DNA of 64,000 nt from Candidatus Roseilinea sp. (GTDB lineage: Bacteria; Chloroflexota; Anaerolineae; J036; Brachytrichaceae): NCBI GenBank assembly GCA_025055235.1, contig JANWYN010000070.1:55591-119590 (forward strand), given 5' to 3'. Shown here one piece after another: positions 26,641 to 35,714 of the stretch. Numbering within the stretch: the stretch's first letter is position 1; every line of letters starts with the position of its first letter. Both the position numbers and the translations under genes were made by a program. The notes under the pieces were generated by a model. It was not told where the DNA came from. It made no database searches and saw only the letters and a list, made by a program, of their open reading frames with translations.

Positions 26641-27239
26641 GCGCTTTCGAAGTTGCGCTGTCCGCCGTGCGACGGGTGGCGAACGTAGGTCGCCGGCACG
26701 CTCAGCGCGCGCAGCGCGCGCTCGGCAGCGCGTCCGACGGCGACGATGCGCTCCGGCTGCTTCCATTCCAGGAACAGCTTAAGCACGAAGCAGCCGGCGC
26801 GCAATTCCGCCGCCGAAGGTTGGCGATTCGACAACGGCCGGCCGGGGTGGTGCGGATGCCAGGGGAATGCGTTCCAGAAGATCACGTCGTCATGTGCGCC
26901 GGCTGCGCGCCAGACACACTGTGCAGATCGCTCGTCGTAGTCGCCGCGCAGGCTGCTGGTGCGATAGCGCGGATCGCGCCATGCGCGCAGTTGTGCCTCG
27001 CTGGTGAACGGGATGCCGGTGAAGCGGCAGCCGCGATAGCCGGCCGCTTCACCGATCAGCGCGATGCAGGCATGTCGGCGCGCGTGCAGGTAGCGCATGA
27101 GGTTCGCCAGGCGGGTGCGCGGCGCGTCCGGCGCGTCCAGCGCTGGGCAGCGTTCGGCGTATGGGTTGAACGCGTGCAGCAGCGGGGTCGCCGGTTGGGT
27201 CAACGCGGCAAGCAATGCGTGCAGGCGCGTGTCGCTCAC
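26526..27239 (-). CDS. Uracil-DNA-glycosylase-like protein lacking its own stop codon
   Basis: About 238 codons from GTG 27239 (AGGGGT 5 bases upstream, overlapping the TGA of the previous gene). An ATG at 27257 is an alternative start. UDG-superfamily features are LIGEAAGYRGCRFTGIPFTSE (motif A region), WNAFPWHPH and the HPS loop in YVRHPSHGG. It would excise uracil or other damaged bases, or belong to a non-catalytic relative. The recognisable domain ends near 26640. The remaining codons are encoded by a heptamer array, and the frame then enters the aldolase ATG at 26525 with no stop. Read through, it would be a 931-residue protein. Confidence 0.68.
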
Positions 27240-28018
27240 TTCACCCCTAAAATCCATCCCTCGATCTCGGCGATGGCGCGTTCCTCCGGCGAAAGTGCGG
27301 GATGGAGGAAGGTGTCGAGCGCGCCGTCGCGTGCTGTATGTTGCAGCCACGCCGTGACCACGTAGGCGTCGTGCTGGTCGGGTGTTCGGCCGTCGTTTGG
27401 CCACTGTGAGCGCCACAGGCTGGGATACACCTCGGCGATCAGCGACCGGCCGGGTGGAGCATCCCAGCCATCGAACGGCCAAAAGTGCACGCGTGCGCCG
27501 AGCTGCTGGCGCAAGTGGCGCAGCCACGGCAGCCCGGCGTGGGTGGATTTGGCGACGCTGCCCTGAACGTCAAAGAGGAAGACCGACTTGGCCGCGCCGG
27601 CGCGGATCTCGCACAGCCGGCGCCAGCGCCGGTCGCCCATGCGCGCCGCGCCGTTGCCAATGCGGCCTTCGCGCACGAAGTCCACAGAGGTCGCGTCCTC
27701 ATCGGTCGGCCAATGGCGATGAAAGTCATCGAGGAAGATCGGCCAGTCCGGCGGCAGCGCGTATTTCTGGAAGTATTGCAGCGGGAAGGAGAAGCCGTGA
27801 TCAATGCCGACCAGCGCCGGGGGGCCATCGCGGAGTTGTTCGACCAGCCACTCGGCGATGCCGCGCCGCGTCCAGTGCTTGCGCGCGCCGGACGGCGGAC
27901 GCACCTCAGCCGGCGGCGCATCGCCCTCGGCCAAATAGACGCGCAGGCCGGGCAGACTGTCGGTCGGCGTCCGCGCGCCGGAGTAATCTATGCCGATGAA
28001 GCGGAGGAAGGTGGGCAC
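27236..28018 (-). CDS. DUF429-like predicted RNase H-fold nuclease
   Basis: 260 residues. FIGIDYSGARTPTD at the N-terminus, VGIDHGFSFP in the middle and DQHDAYVVTAWL near the C-terminus give the spaced acidic residues expected of the DUF429/RNase-H-like fold. The substrate is unknown. Its stop codon overlaps the GTG start of the uracil-glycosylase-like gene (GTGA), so the two are translationally coupled. This hints at a shared role in nucleic-acid repair or surveillance. Confidence 0.65.
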   Translation of the reverse strand: MPTFLRFIGIDYSGARTPTDSLPGLRVYLAEGDAPPAEVRPPSGARKHWTRRGIAEWLVEQLRDGPPALVGIDHGFSFPLQYFQKYALPPDWPIFLDDFHRHWPTDEDATSVDFVREGRIGNGAARMGDRRWRRLCEIRAGAAKSVFLFDVQGSVAKSTHAGLPWLRHLRQQLGARVHFWPFDGWDAPPGRSLIAEVYPSLWRSQWPNDGRTPDQHDAYVVTAWLQHTARDGALDTFLHPALSPEERAIAEIEGWILGVK

Positions 28019-28069
28019 AAGGGTTCATGCAATTGTATCCATGACGCTGATTTCTGACCTGTCCTGTCC

Positions 28070-29467
28070 TTAGCGGTCTGACCAAAACTGCGGCAGATAG
28101 GTGCGGTATGCAGTCAGATAGTCATCTAAGATCTGCTGCGCAACATCCATGTCGGTGATGACGGGATCGAGCAGGAGGCACTGCAGCGCTGCTTGACGGT
28201 CGCCGCGCACAGCCGCATCCACACACAGGCGTGAGACAGTCAATTCGCGGCGGCACAATTCGGCAATACACTCTGGCAAGTGCCCAACGCCAACTCCGTC
28301 CACCCCTGCAGCACTCACGACGCCGGGCACCTCGACGATGGCTCCTTCTGGCAAATTGGAGATGTATCCGCGATTTGGAATGTTTACCGCCAATTGGTAA
28401 CGAGCACCAGCTCCGGCGATATTCTCGATCACTTCCAGGACCCCTTCGCTTTCTTCATCTTTCAGATTCTCGATGTCCAAGTTGCCTTCCGCCATCCGTG
28501 CGATGTCTGCGTGCCCTTCGTCGCGCAGCCGATCCCATAAGTCCCAGTCGTACAGGCTAATGTCGTACTTCTCCCACGGCCGAGTTACCACATCGCTCAT
28601 CCAAGGCAAATATTCACATAGATGCTCGTCACCTGGAACCGGAAACAAACCGAATGCGTGGTATAGCCTGCGCGTCAGCGGCTCGAAACTTGGATCATAA
28701 GCTGCCCACCGCTCTGCGAAGAGCGGGTATAGATCCTGGCCCGTACGCCGGTCATGCATGGAGAGGATCCAGGTGAAATGATTGATGCCGGCTGCCTTGA
28801 TAGCCACGCGTTCCATAGTCTGATGTCCGACGCTCAAATGGATCGGGATAACAGACGGGTGCGCCGACGTATTTGTGAATCCTGGCGGCACATCCAAGCC
28901 AAGATAATCGCTCAAGAGCAAGCCAACCATCGCATAGCCCATGTGGATTTGGTGGCACAATCCAATCACGCGGATACGGCTGTAACGTGCAATGGCGTCA
29001 CAAATGCGGATCATCGGGTTCGAAAAGTTGATGAACCACGCATTAGGACATACACGTTCCATATCTTGCACGATTTCCATGACTGGCCCGATGTTGCGTG
29101 CGGCGTGGGCAAATCCACCAGGCCCCCCATTTTCAGCATACGGCTGCCGTATGCCGTATTTCAACGGAATTTCATAGTCGGAGCGCCACAGCTTCTCCCG
29201 CGGCGGCGCCTCGATAGCGGAAATGACATACTCTGCGCCGTCCAGAGCGTCGCAATGGTGCGTGTGTGTAGTGACGGTCATTTGCGAACCCCATTCACGG
29301 TTGAGGCGGGCTGCAAGGCCTCCCACGCTGGCTAGAGCATCCGGGTTGCGGTCAACAAGCGCCACACGGCTTCCGCGCAGTCGCTCGCTGCGCATCAGAG
29401 TGGCCAGTGTGCTGAGACCGAAGCTCGCGCTGCCAGCGCCGATCACAACAATTTTGGTTGGAAGCAT
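28070..29467 (-). CDS. GH4-family NAD- and metal-dependent glycosidase
   Basis: 465 residues. It has N-terminal NAD loop IGAGSASFG, family motif INFSNPM, the metal-binding Cys in GLCHQIHMG and the metal-binding His in GINHFTWI. GH4 enzymes (alpha-glucosidases, alpha-galactosidases, glucuronidases, 6-phospho-glycosidases) cleave by a redox-elimination mechanism in the cytoplasm. The residue after CH often tracks specificity, with S, E, G, N or D common. Gln here is unusual, so the substrate is open. It is the last gene of the operon with the PIG-L-like protein and ABC transporter. Confidence 0.88.
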   Translation of the reverse strand: MLPTKIVVIGAGSASFGLSTLATLMRSERLRGSRVALVDRNPDALASVGGLAARLNREWGSQMTVTTHTHHCDALDGAEYVISAIEAPPREKLWRSDYEIPLKYGIRQPYAENGGPGGFAHAARNIGPVMEIVQDMERVCPNAWFINFSNPMIRICDAIARYSRIRVIGLCHQIHMGYAMVGLLLSDYLGLDVPPGFTNTSAHPSVIPIHLSVGHQTMERVAIKAAGINHFTWILSMHDRRTGQDLYPLFAERWAAYDPSFEPLTRRLYHAFGLFPVPGDEHLCEYLPWMSDVVTRPWEKYDISLYDWDLWDRLRDEGHADIARMAEGNLDIENLKDEESEGVLEVIENIAGAGARYQLAVNIPNRGYISNLPEGAIVEVPGVVSAAGVDGVGVGHLPECIAELCRRELTVSRLCVDAAVRGDRQAALQCLLLDPVITDMDVAQQILDDYLTAYRTYLPQFWSDR

Positions 29468-29518
29468 GATGGAACCTCTTTCTGTAACTTCAGTGATTCG
29501 TTTCTCATGTGTTAACCG

Positions 29519-30256
29519 TCAACTCAAAGGCAGATGGCGAATGGCTCGTCTGGGAAGTCCTGGCACCTTGACTTCTTTGAAAGCTTCAGCGTAAAGCACG
29601 CCAGACTCCTGTCCCCAGAACATGTTCGGTGCCAGCACCACGTTCATCCAGTCATCGCTGTCTTTCCCCGCATACAAGGTATGAAGTTCTGCGAGGATGG
29701 TTGGATAGCACGTCATCGCTTGTCGCTTGGCGTCCACGACCTCGGTGATGTTCACGAACAAGGTGGGCGCGAAATCAATGGCGCTGGGCAAAGCGAATGT
29801 AAATACCCGTTTGACAGCGTGAGGTGGATAGAGGAGTTCAATGTGTGCCAAAGACGCAGTTAAACATGCATCCAGGCTCGCTTGTCCCGCGATGCGTAAA
29901 TCAGGATGGGCGTCGTGCGGCCAGTGGCTGATCAGGACATCGGGTGTGAATTGCCGGATGGCCTGTGCGACCGCCAACCGAAGCTCGGGTGTGTTTTGCA
30001 GTTCGCCGTCTGGGAAGTTGAGCACCTGCACACCTTTCACTCCAAGAACCTGTGCTGCATTGGCTAACTCCTGTGTCTTGATGGCGGCGCATTCTGCGCG
30101 CGAGCGGTCTGAGTAGAGGATTGTGGCGATTCCTAGCTCGCCCGGAGTGAGCGAAACGACATAGACATCATCACCGCGACGAGTATGATTGGCGACCGTG
30201 CCGCTAAAGCACTGGCCCAGGTAGTCGGGATGCGCGATCAGCGCCAGTATTCGCAT
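29519..30256 (-). CDS. PIG-L/LmbE-like protein with altered zinc site
   Basis: 245 residues with the LmbE fold pattern. The N-terminal motif reads AHPDYLGQ, where the family has AHPDDE: Asp11 (general base) is kept, but the zinc-ligand Asp is Tyr12. The second motif reads HPDL (117-120), where HPDH is usual, so the distal zinc His is Leu120. His111 and His114 nearby might compensate. Typical relatives deacetylate N-acetylglucosamine compounds. This one may use another metal geometry, another reaction, or be a binding protein. It is encoded between a GH4 glycosidase and an importer. Confidence 0.75.
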   Translation of the reverse strand: MRILALIAHPDYLGQCFSGTVANHTRRGDDVYVVSLTPGELGIATILYSDRSRAECAAIKTQELANAAQVLGVKGVQVLNFPDGELQNTPELRLAVAQAIRQFTPDVLISHWPHDAHPDLRIAGQASLDACLTASLAHIELLYPPHAVKRVFTFALPSAIDFAPTLFVNITEVVDAKRQAMTCYPTILAELHTLYAGKDSDDWMNVVLAPNMFWGQESGVLYAEAFKEVKVPGLPRRAIRHLPLS

Positions 30257-30294
30257 GGGTTCTCCTGAATGAAATTGATCTTCAGCCGTCGTAG

Positions 30295-31218
30295 TCAGCC
30301 TTTCACTGAGCCTGCCGTCAAGCCCTGTACCAGGTAGCGCTGGAAGAAGAGCGCCAGCAACACCGGCGGCAAACTGGCGATCACACCACCGGTCATGATC
30401 ATTCCGTAATCGAGGCCAAATTGGGTGCTGAATTCTGAGATGATGACTGGCAATGTCTTCGATCCCAGGCTATGGCTCAAGATAAGCGCGAAAAGGAACT
30501 CATTCCAAGCGGTAAGAAAGGACAGGATGCCAACCGCCACAATCCCTGGCAGTGCCAGCGGCGCCGTGATACGCAGGAAGGCCCCCAGGCGTGTCGCTCC
30601 GTCTATCAATGCTGCCTCCTCGAGCTCAATCGGCAAACTTCTGATATATCCGGTCATCACCCATACGATGTAAGTGATGGTAAAGCCGCTATAGGTGATG
30701 ATGAGAGACAAAGGGCTGTCTACAAGCCCGATCATCCGGAAGATGAAGAACAACGGTATGACTGTGGCGATAGCCGGCAGCATTTGCAGCGCCAGGATGC
30801 CGAATAGAAACGCCTGCCGCCCTACAAAGCGGAAGCGAGCGGTCGCGTACGACGTGAGCAGTCCGAACATCAGACAGACGGCTGTCGTCACGCCAGCGAT
30901 CAATAGGCTGTTGTAAAGGCCGCGTAGCATTGTTCCAGCAGGCGATGATGTTGTTGCGCCCAGCAAGCTCACGCGGCCAGTGATGAAGAGGCTTTCGTAA
31001 CGCTCGAGGGTTGGGCGCTCCGGCAACCAGCGCGGCGGCATGGAAAGGAGTTCGCGGCCTTCGCTAATGCTCGAAATGAACATCCAGGCCAACGGCGCGA
31101 TCGTCTCAAGGACAACCAGCGCCGCGGATGCGTACATCAAGATCCTGATCGCATATTTGCCTAACCTGTAGCGTAGCAAGTGTAGGTGTAATGACTGGTT
31201 GCTCAATTGCATGTTCAT
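30295..31218 (-). CDS. ABC sugar transporter permease (MalG type)
   Basis: 307 residues from ATG 31218, 7 bases after the upstream permease stop. It has about six helices and the EAA loop LEEAALIDGATRLGAFLRITAPL. It ends LTAGSVKG. It works with the permease at 31226 and the binding protein at 32396. No ATPase gene is in this cluster, so a shared MalK/MsiK-type ATPase from elsewhere is expected. Confidence 0.92.
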   Translation of the reverse strand: MNMQLSNQSLHLHLLRYRLGKYAIRILMYASAALVVLETIAPLAWMFISSISEGRELLSMPPRWLPERPTLERYESLFITGRVSLLGATTSSPAGTMLRGLYNSLLIAGVTTAVCLMFGLLTSYATARFRFVGRQAFLFGILALQMLPAIATVIPLFFIFRMIGLVDSPLSLIITYSGFTITYIVWVMTGYIRSLPIELEEAALIDGATRLGAFLRITAPLALPGIVAVGILSFLTAWNEFLFALILSHSLGSKTLPVIISEFSTQFGLDYGMIMTGGVIASLPPVLLALFFQRYLVQGLTAGSVKG

Positions 31219-31225
31219 CGCTTGT

Positions 31226-32164
31226 CTAATCAAGGGTCTCTTCTGTCCGCAGGATGCGAATGTACATGATTGCAATCAGGAGAGTTACAGCCCCAATCGT
31301 GAATGAAAGCGCCGAGCCATAACCGAATTGCAAGCTTAAGAAGGTGAGTTGATAGGTGTAGTAGCCAATGACCGTCGTTGCTCCACCGGGGCCGCCTGAC
31401 GTCAGCATATAGATGATGTCGAATACACGAAAAGTCTCCATCGTGCGCACGATCAGGATTACAAGTAGGAATGGCTTCAAGGAGGGCAAAATGACGTGGC
31501 GCAGTTTACCGATGACACTCGCTCCATCTACTGAAGCGGCGTCATACAGATCTCGTGGAATCGTCTGCAAACCTGCGAGGAAGAGCACGGCATAGTAGGG
31601 CAGTACCTTCCAAGTGTCAGCCAGGATGACCATGTTCATGGCTAGTGATGCAGAGCCTAGCCAAACGACCGGCGCGTGGATGATGCCCAGTTGATAGAGC
31701 AGTCCATTCAGCGCGCCGTATGAAGCGTTGTAAATCCATTGCCATAGCGCGCCGTTCACAATCGTTGGAATCGCCCAAGGGAGCAGAATGAGTGCGCGGA
31801 CGATGCTGCGCCCGTGAAAGCTCTGGTTCAACAGCAATGCGATCGCTAGGCCAAGTGGAATCTGGAGGGCAAGTGAGACGACAGCGAAGTACAGCGTTCG
31901 CCCGGTGGCGTTCCGGAAGGTAGGAGATTGAACAATGTCCACATAGTTCGCCAGGCCGACGAAGTGCATGTTCGCTCGAATATCCAGCCCCACCTCGTGC
32001 AGGCTGAGCCAGCCGGCGTAGAGCAGTGGGCCGAGGGTAACACCGGCGACGATAAGGAGTGTGGGCAAAATCAACGCCCAACCCGGCAGTTTCTCGCGTT
32101 TCATCAAGTTCAGGAAAGTGAAGCGCGGCGTGAAGGCGGTATGACGAATCGTAGAAGCCATCAT
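31226..32164 (-). CDS. ABC sugar transporter permease (MalF type)
   Basis: 312 residues with six predicted helices. The first is WALILPTLLIVAGVTLGPLLYAGWLSL. The EAA loop is DLYDAASVDGASVIGKLRHVILPSL. It is separated from the binding-protein gene by 231 bp containing a hairpin. Substrate is unknown, and the operon partners (GH4, PIG-L) suggest a disaccharide or amino-sugar glycoside. Confidence 0.92.
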   Translation of the reverse strand: MMASTIRHTAFTPRFTFLNLMKREKLPGWALILPTLLIVAGVTLGPLLYAGWLSLHEVGLDIRANMHFVGLANYVDIVQSPTFRNATGRTLYFAVVSLALQIPLGLAIALLLNQSFHGRSIVRALILLPWAIPTIVNGALWQWIYNASYGALNGLLYQLGIIHAPVVWLGSASLAMNMVILADTWKVLPYYAVLFLAGLQTIPRDLYDAASVDGASVIGKLRHVILPSLKPFLLVILIVRTMETFRVFDIIYMLTSGGPGGATTVIGYYTYQLTFLSLQFGYGSALSFTIGAVTLLIAIMYIRILRTEETLD

Positions 32165-32293
32165 TAGCGAATGGAGCCTCGATTGCTACCGTGCTGCTGC
32201 GACGCGCAGCCGATCCTGCGTAATTCGACTAAGGTGCAGCTATGCGACGTAACATCCTTCCGATGGACTTGAAACAAGCTCGACGCAGCGCAC

Positions 32294-32345
32294 GGTGTTT
32301 CATGCATCCTGAGCTTGCCAAAGGACTCAAAGGGCATGAAACACC
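32294..32345. terminator. Intercistronic hairpin after a binding-protein gene
   Basis: GGTGTTTCATGC (32294-32305) and its exact reverse complement (32334-32345) enclose a 28-base loop. It lies between the binding-protein and permease genes (minus strand) and probably lowers downstream expression or protects the upstream mRNA end. Confidence 0.6.
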
Positions 32346-32395
32346 GCGCGCCGCTGAAGGCTGCCTTCTTTCCGGGAGCGCGCGACGTGAGTCGG

Positions 32396-33769
32396 CTAGA
32401 TCGGCTTGAAGTCTCGATTCGAGATCTCTGCGATGGTATTCAACGTGTCTTTTGGCGATCGTTGCCCGGTCAGTGCCTTCGTCAATTCCACCTGTGCCAT
32501 CTGTGACCAATCGTTGTACTTGACGAGCGAGGCCGAGGGACGGTGGACTAAATACTTCGACTGAGCAGCGATCTTCGGTAGGGCGGGAATTTCTTTGACC
32601 AGATCGGGGTCATTCCATGCCCACGCTTGGACGGGTGGGATGCCTGCGAGTGTCATCGCTTGCCGAGTGTTCTCAGGGTGACCGACGCCTGCGAGACGAC
32701 GCACCCACTCGATTGCCAAATCCTTGTTCTTGGACTTGCTACCCACCGCTACGCCGCTCATGCCGGAACAACTCGCACTCTCCACACCTGCTGCTTTCGT
32801 GCCATAGAGCAAGCCCACGTCCACCTTGCCCACAATCTTGGACTCTTTCGGGTCATTGGATGTATTCCAGCCAAAGAGCCCCCAATTGGTCATCGCCATG
32901 TAGTCACTCGCAAAAAACGGGTTCATGACAGTGCGATCGTTAAAGGTGATGGAAGCTGGATCGAATACTTGGGCTGCCAGATTTTCGACCATGTAGGTAA
33001 GTGCGGCGATGCCTGGTTCATCGTTGACGACCCATGCGCCACCCTCGAACCATTTCCCGCCGAACGCATGGTGGATCATCGTCCAGTCGCAGATCAGGCC
33101 CTCAGCCTGCGCCCAGCCCCAACCCATCGGAAACTTGACGACGCCATCTGCCTGAGCTTGCTTGCCTACCGTGATGAGTTCCTCATAGGTGCGGGGAGGA
33201 GCGTCCAACCCGAGTTGCTCGACGATGTCCGTATTGAAGAACAGGTTCTTGAACCACGCGCCTCCAGGCATCGCCATCAGCTTGCCGTTCGAACTCAGAC
33301 CTTCGATCAGTCCGGGCAAGAATCCATCTTTCTCTTGTTGGGTCAGGGTGTCATCTAGTGGCAAGGCAAATCCTGCATTTGCGAACTCGCCTACCCAGAC
33401 GATGTCGAGACTATAGACGTCCAGGTCCGCACCTGCAGCGAGCGTTGAGACTATCTTCGTTCGCATCTGGTCGTACCCGGGCGCGATCAGCTCGAATTCG
33501 ACCTCAGGGTGATCGCGCTTGAACTGTTCATTCAGGTATTCCCAGAAAGCTTTCTGGTCCGCACTTGTAATGAGGGTAAGCTTGGCCGATGCATAGGAAG
33601 TGACCGTCGGTTCAGCAACGGGCTGTTGTGACGCCGGCGTCGGCTGGGGGGCACGTGCGGGCGGCAGTGCACAGGCATGGAGAGCGGTTGCTCCAGCAAC
33701 AAACCCAGCAGTCAGCCCAATTTGACGTAAGAATGCCCGCCGAGAGCATTTTGTTCTGGAAGTGAACAT
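32396..33769 (-). CDS. Tat-type lipoprotein, sugar ABC transporter substrate-binding protein
   Basis: 457 residues. The signal carries CSRRAFLRQIG (twin arginine) and a lipobox ending HAC near residue 33, followed by a Pro/Ala/Gln tether. The mature domain starts KLTLITSADQKAFWEYLNEQF, typical of family-1 solute-binding proteins. It is the first gene of the operon running to the GH4 glycosidase and lies just downstream of a divergent-domain AraC regulator on the same strand. Confidence 0.9.
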   Translation of the reverse strand: MFTSRTKCSRRAFLRQIGLTAGFVAGATALHACALPPARAPQPTPASQQPVAEPTVTSYASAKLTLITSADQKAFWEYLNEQFKRDHPEVEFELIAPGYDQMRTKIVSTLAAGADLDVYSLDIVWVGEFANAGFALPLDDTLTQQEKDGFLPGLIEGLSSNGKLMAMPGGAWFKNLFFNTDIVEQLGLDAPPRTYEELITVGKQAQADGVVKFPMGWGWAQAEGLICDWTMIHHAFGGKWFEGGAWVVNDEPGIAALTYMVENLAAQVFDPASITFNDRTVMNPFFASDYMAMTNWGLFGWNTSNDPKESKIVGKVDVGLLYGTKAAGVESASCSGMSGVAVGSKSKNKDLAIEWVRRLAGVGHPENTRQAMTLAGIPPVQAWAWNDPDLVKEIPALPKIAAQSKYLVHRPSASLVKYNDWSQMAQVELTKALTGQRSPKDTLNTIAEISNRDFKPI

Positions 33770-34009
33770 GTAAGGCTACCTCCTTTCCGTCAGGTGATCG
33801 CAAAGAGCAGTATTCAGCACTATACGGAAAGCTTAGGTATAGCACGTGACTTTTTCAGGGAAGCTGAATGACTTTTTCTTTGATTTTGGGAGATTTTGTC
33901 AAGTCAAAAGCTTGAAACCGTTCCAGACATAAGCATGGCGCGAGGAATCTGTCAATCTCAAAGCCGAGCTCACTCAAACTCCAGTATCTAGAACATGAGT
34001 TCACGCTTA

Positions 34010-35572
34010 TCAAGTAGAGGTGAAATGTGGGTCAGCGCTATTCGGGATGAATGGTGGGGTGATTAATCCGCCCGAACGCATCCGGCGTGCATATTCACTT
34101 GGGGTGCACCCAGTGCGGGACCGGAAGAGCCGTGAGAAATAACTGGAATCGTATCCCAGCGCTGCGCACACTTCTTGAACTGACAACTTGGTGTGTGCCA
34201 AATACTCTTTCGCCCGCTCAATCCGCAGATCAATCAGGAATTCCTTCGGCGAACGGCCGGCTTGATCGGTGAAGACTTCACAGAAATAAGATGGGCTGTA
34301 GCCAACAGCGCGCGCTACATCGTTAATACTCAGTGGGGTTTCGAGGTTCGCTTGCATGAATTCGATTGCCTGGCCGACGATTTGCCGATGGCTCCGCGTG
34401 TGCTGGCGCGACGCTGCGCGCAGCTTACACAATTCTTGTTCGAGGTACAGATTTCGATGTGCAAGATTGGCGATCACATTGGCAATCATTCCCAACAAAC
34501 CGGCAGCGCCGCCCAACTGGTCTTGCGTCATCTGCACTGAGCGATTGAGTGCCGCTTCGTATTCCGACCACGGAATGCCGTGCTCCAGTGCGAAAGAACG
34601 GTGCCAGGCTAGGTCGAGCCTGTCTTTTACAATCACCCGGTCGGTCATCAACTCACCAAGCAGTTTGCCTTCCACTATGACCGGGGCTACTGCGACTGCC
34701 AGCGCATCGTGAAACCACGTATAGACGTGCGGCTTGAGAGAACGCTCAGCAGCGCTTTCTGCGATCGGTGCAGAAATCCGATTCCAGTCGCGCCATCCGA
34801 TTGTTTCCCCGATCAGGAACCAGAGATTCGGTTCACCATGATGCATACGGCGAACGTGTTGCCAAAATTCCTGATAGCGTTCTTCGTCCAGATAGAACTC
34901 TAAAACGCCTAAATACAGGGTCATGCCGGTCAGCCGCATGAAGTTTCTCGATAAATCCCAAATCGTCTCAGGCGCAATGAGTTGAAAGATGTAAGGGAGA
35001 GGTGGGTCTGGGAGCAAGGTGGGATTCCATAGGGATAGGTTGCGTTGGTAGACCGCTAGACGCGCCAGCGAAGTGAACTGGTATATGCCACCTGGACGCC
35101 CAATGATCCGCAGCACCGGTGCAGTCACCTCATCGAATGAAATGCAGTATGTTTCGAAGGGACGGCGCTTTGCGCGAGTAGCGGCGAAATCATAGGGCGG
35201 GGTGATTTTGAGATTCGACACCGGTTGCCAGAGCGCCTCGTTCTGGGAGCGGGTTTCGACGTTGAGCGAGCACCACCATCCACCATCCCAGTAAGGAAAG
35301 CCCATCGTCATCTCGATGCAGTTGAAGGTGACTGGATCTGGAAATTCGATCTCGTACCAATCCGGCTCGACAGCCTCGTTTTGCCCATCATATGTGTCGT
35401 AGGTGCTCGTTGTTGTGTATGCGGATAAGGACTGCCCGTCAAGGTGATAGACGGTCTCATTCAACAAGACGCGCGGGTCACGCGCTCCGCTCCCTACAGG
35501 TGTCATGACTGAGGCGGAGATTTTCGTCCCAGGAAGTGAAGTCAGGTTTTGCTCTTTAGTCCGCATGTGCAT
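34010..35572 (-). CDS. AraC-family regulator with N-terminal discoidin-like domain
   Basis: 520 residues, cytoplasmic (no signal or membrane helix). Residues about 15-178 look like an F5/8-type-C (discoidin, CBM32-like) beta-sandwich: WYEIEFPDPVTFNCIEM, then VLRIIGRPGG and TSLARLAVYQ at the end. Residues about 195-380 form a PocR/GAF-like sensor segment (HDALAVAVAPVIVEGKLLGEL). Residues about 405-510 hold the double AraC helix-turn-helix (INDVARAVGYSPSYFCEVF and VCAALGYDSSYFSRLF). It most likely senses a sugar and controls the downstream importer, GH4 and PIG-L operon. Confidence 0.82.
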   Translation of the reverse strand: MHMRTKEQNLTSLPGTKISASVMTPVGSGARDPRVLLNETVYHLDGQSLSAYTTTSTYDTYDGQNEAVEPDWYEIEFPDPVTFNCIEMTMGFPYWDGGWWCSLNVETRSQNEALWQPVSNLKITPPYDFAATRAKRRPFETYCISFDEVTAPVLRIIGRPGGIYQFTSLARLAVYQRNLSLWNPTLLPDPPLPYIFQLIAPETIWDLSRNFMRLTGMTLYLGVLEFYLDEERYQEFWQHVRRMHHGEPNLWFLIGETIGWRDWNRISAPIAESAAERSLKPHVYTWFHDALAVAVAPVIVEGKLLGELMTDRVIVKDRLDLAWHRSFALEHGIPWSEYEAALNRSVQMTQDQLGGAAGLLGMIANVIANLAHRNLYLEQELCKLRAASRQHTRSHRQIVGQAIEFMQANLETPLSINDVARAVGYSPSYFCEVFTDQAGRSPKEFLIDLRIERAKEYLAHTKLSVQEVCAALGYDSSYFSRLFRSRTGCTPSEYARRMRSGGLITPPFIPNSADPHFTST

Positions 35573-35575
35573 CGA

Positions 35576-35588
35576 AACAACCGTTGTT
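35576..35588. promoter_or_regulatory. Short palindrome upstream of the AraC-type gene
   Basis: AACAACCGTTGTT, a 13-bp near-palindrome, lies 4 bases upstream of the regulator start. It could be an autoregulatory site. The evidence is position and symmetry only. Confidence 0.25.
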
Positions 35589-35714
35589 CAAATTCTACCG
35601 ACCTACTGAGAACGCTAGCTTTCTCAGCGAATAACTTCTGCAGAACATTGAAGGCATCGCTGTGCGTAATCTGCGAAGGCTGCGCCTGACCCCAATATGT
35701 GCGAAGGGGCGAAT

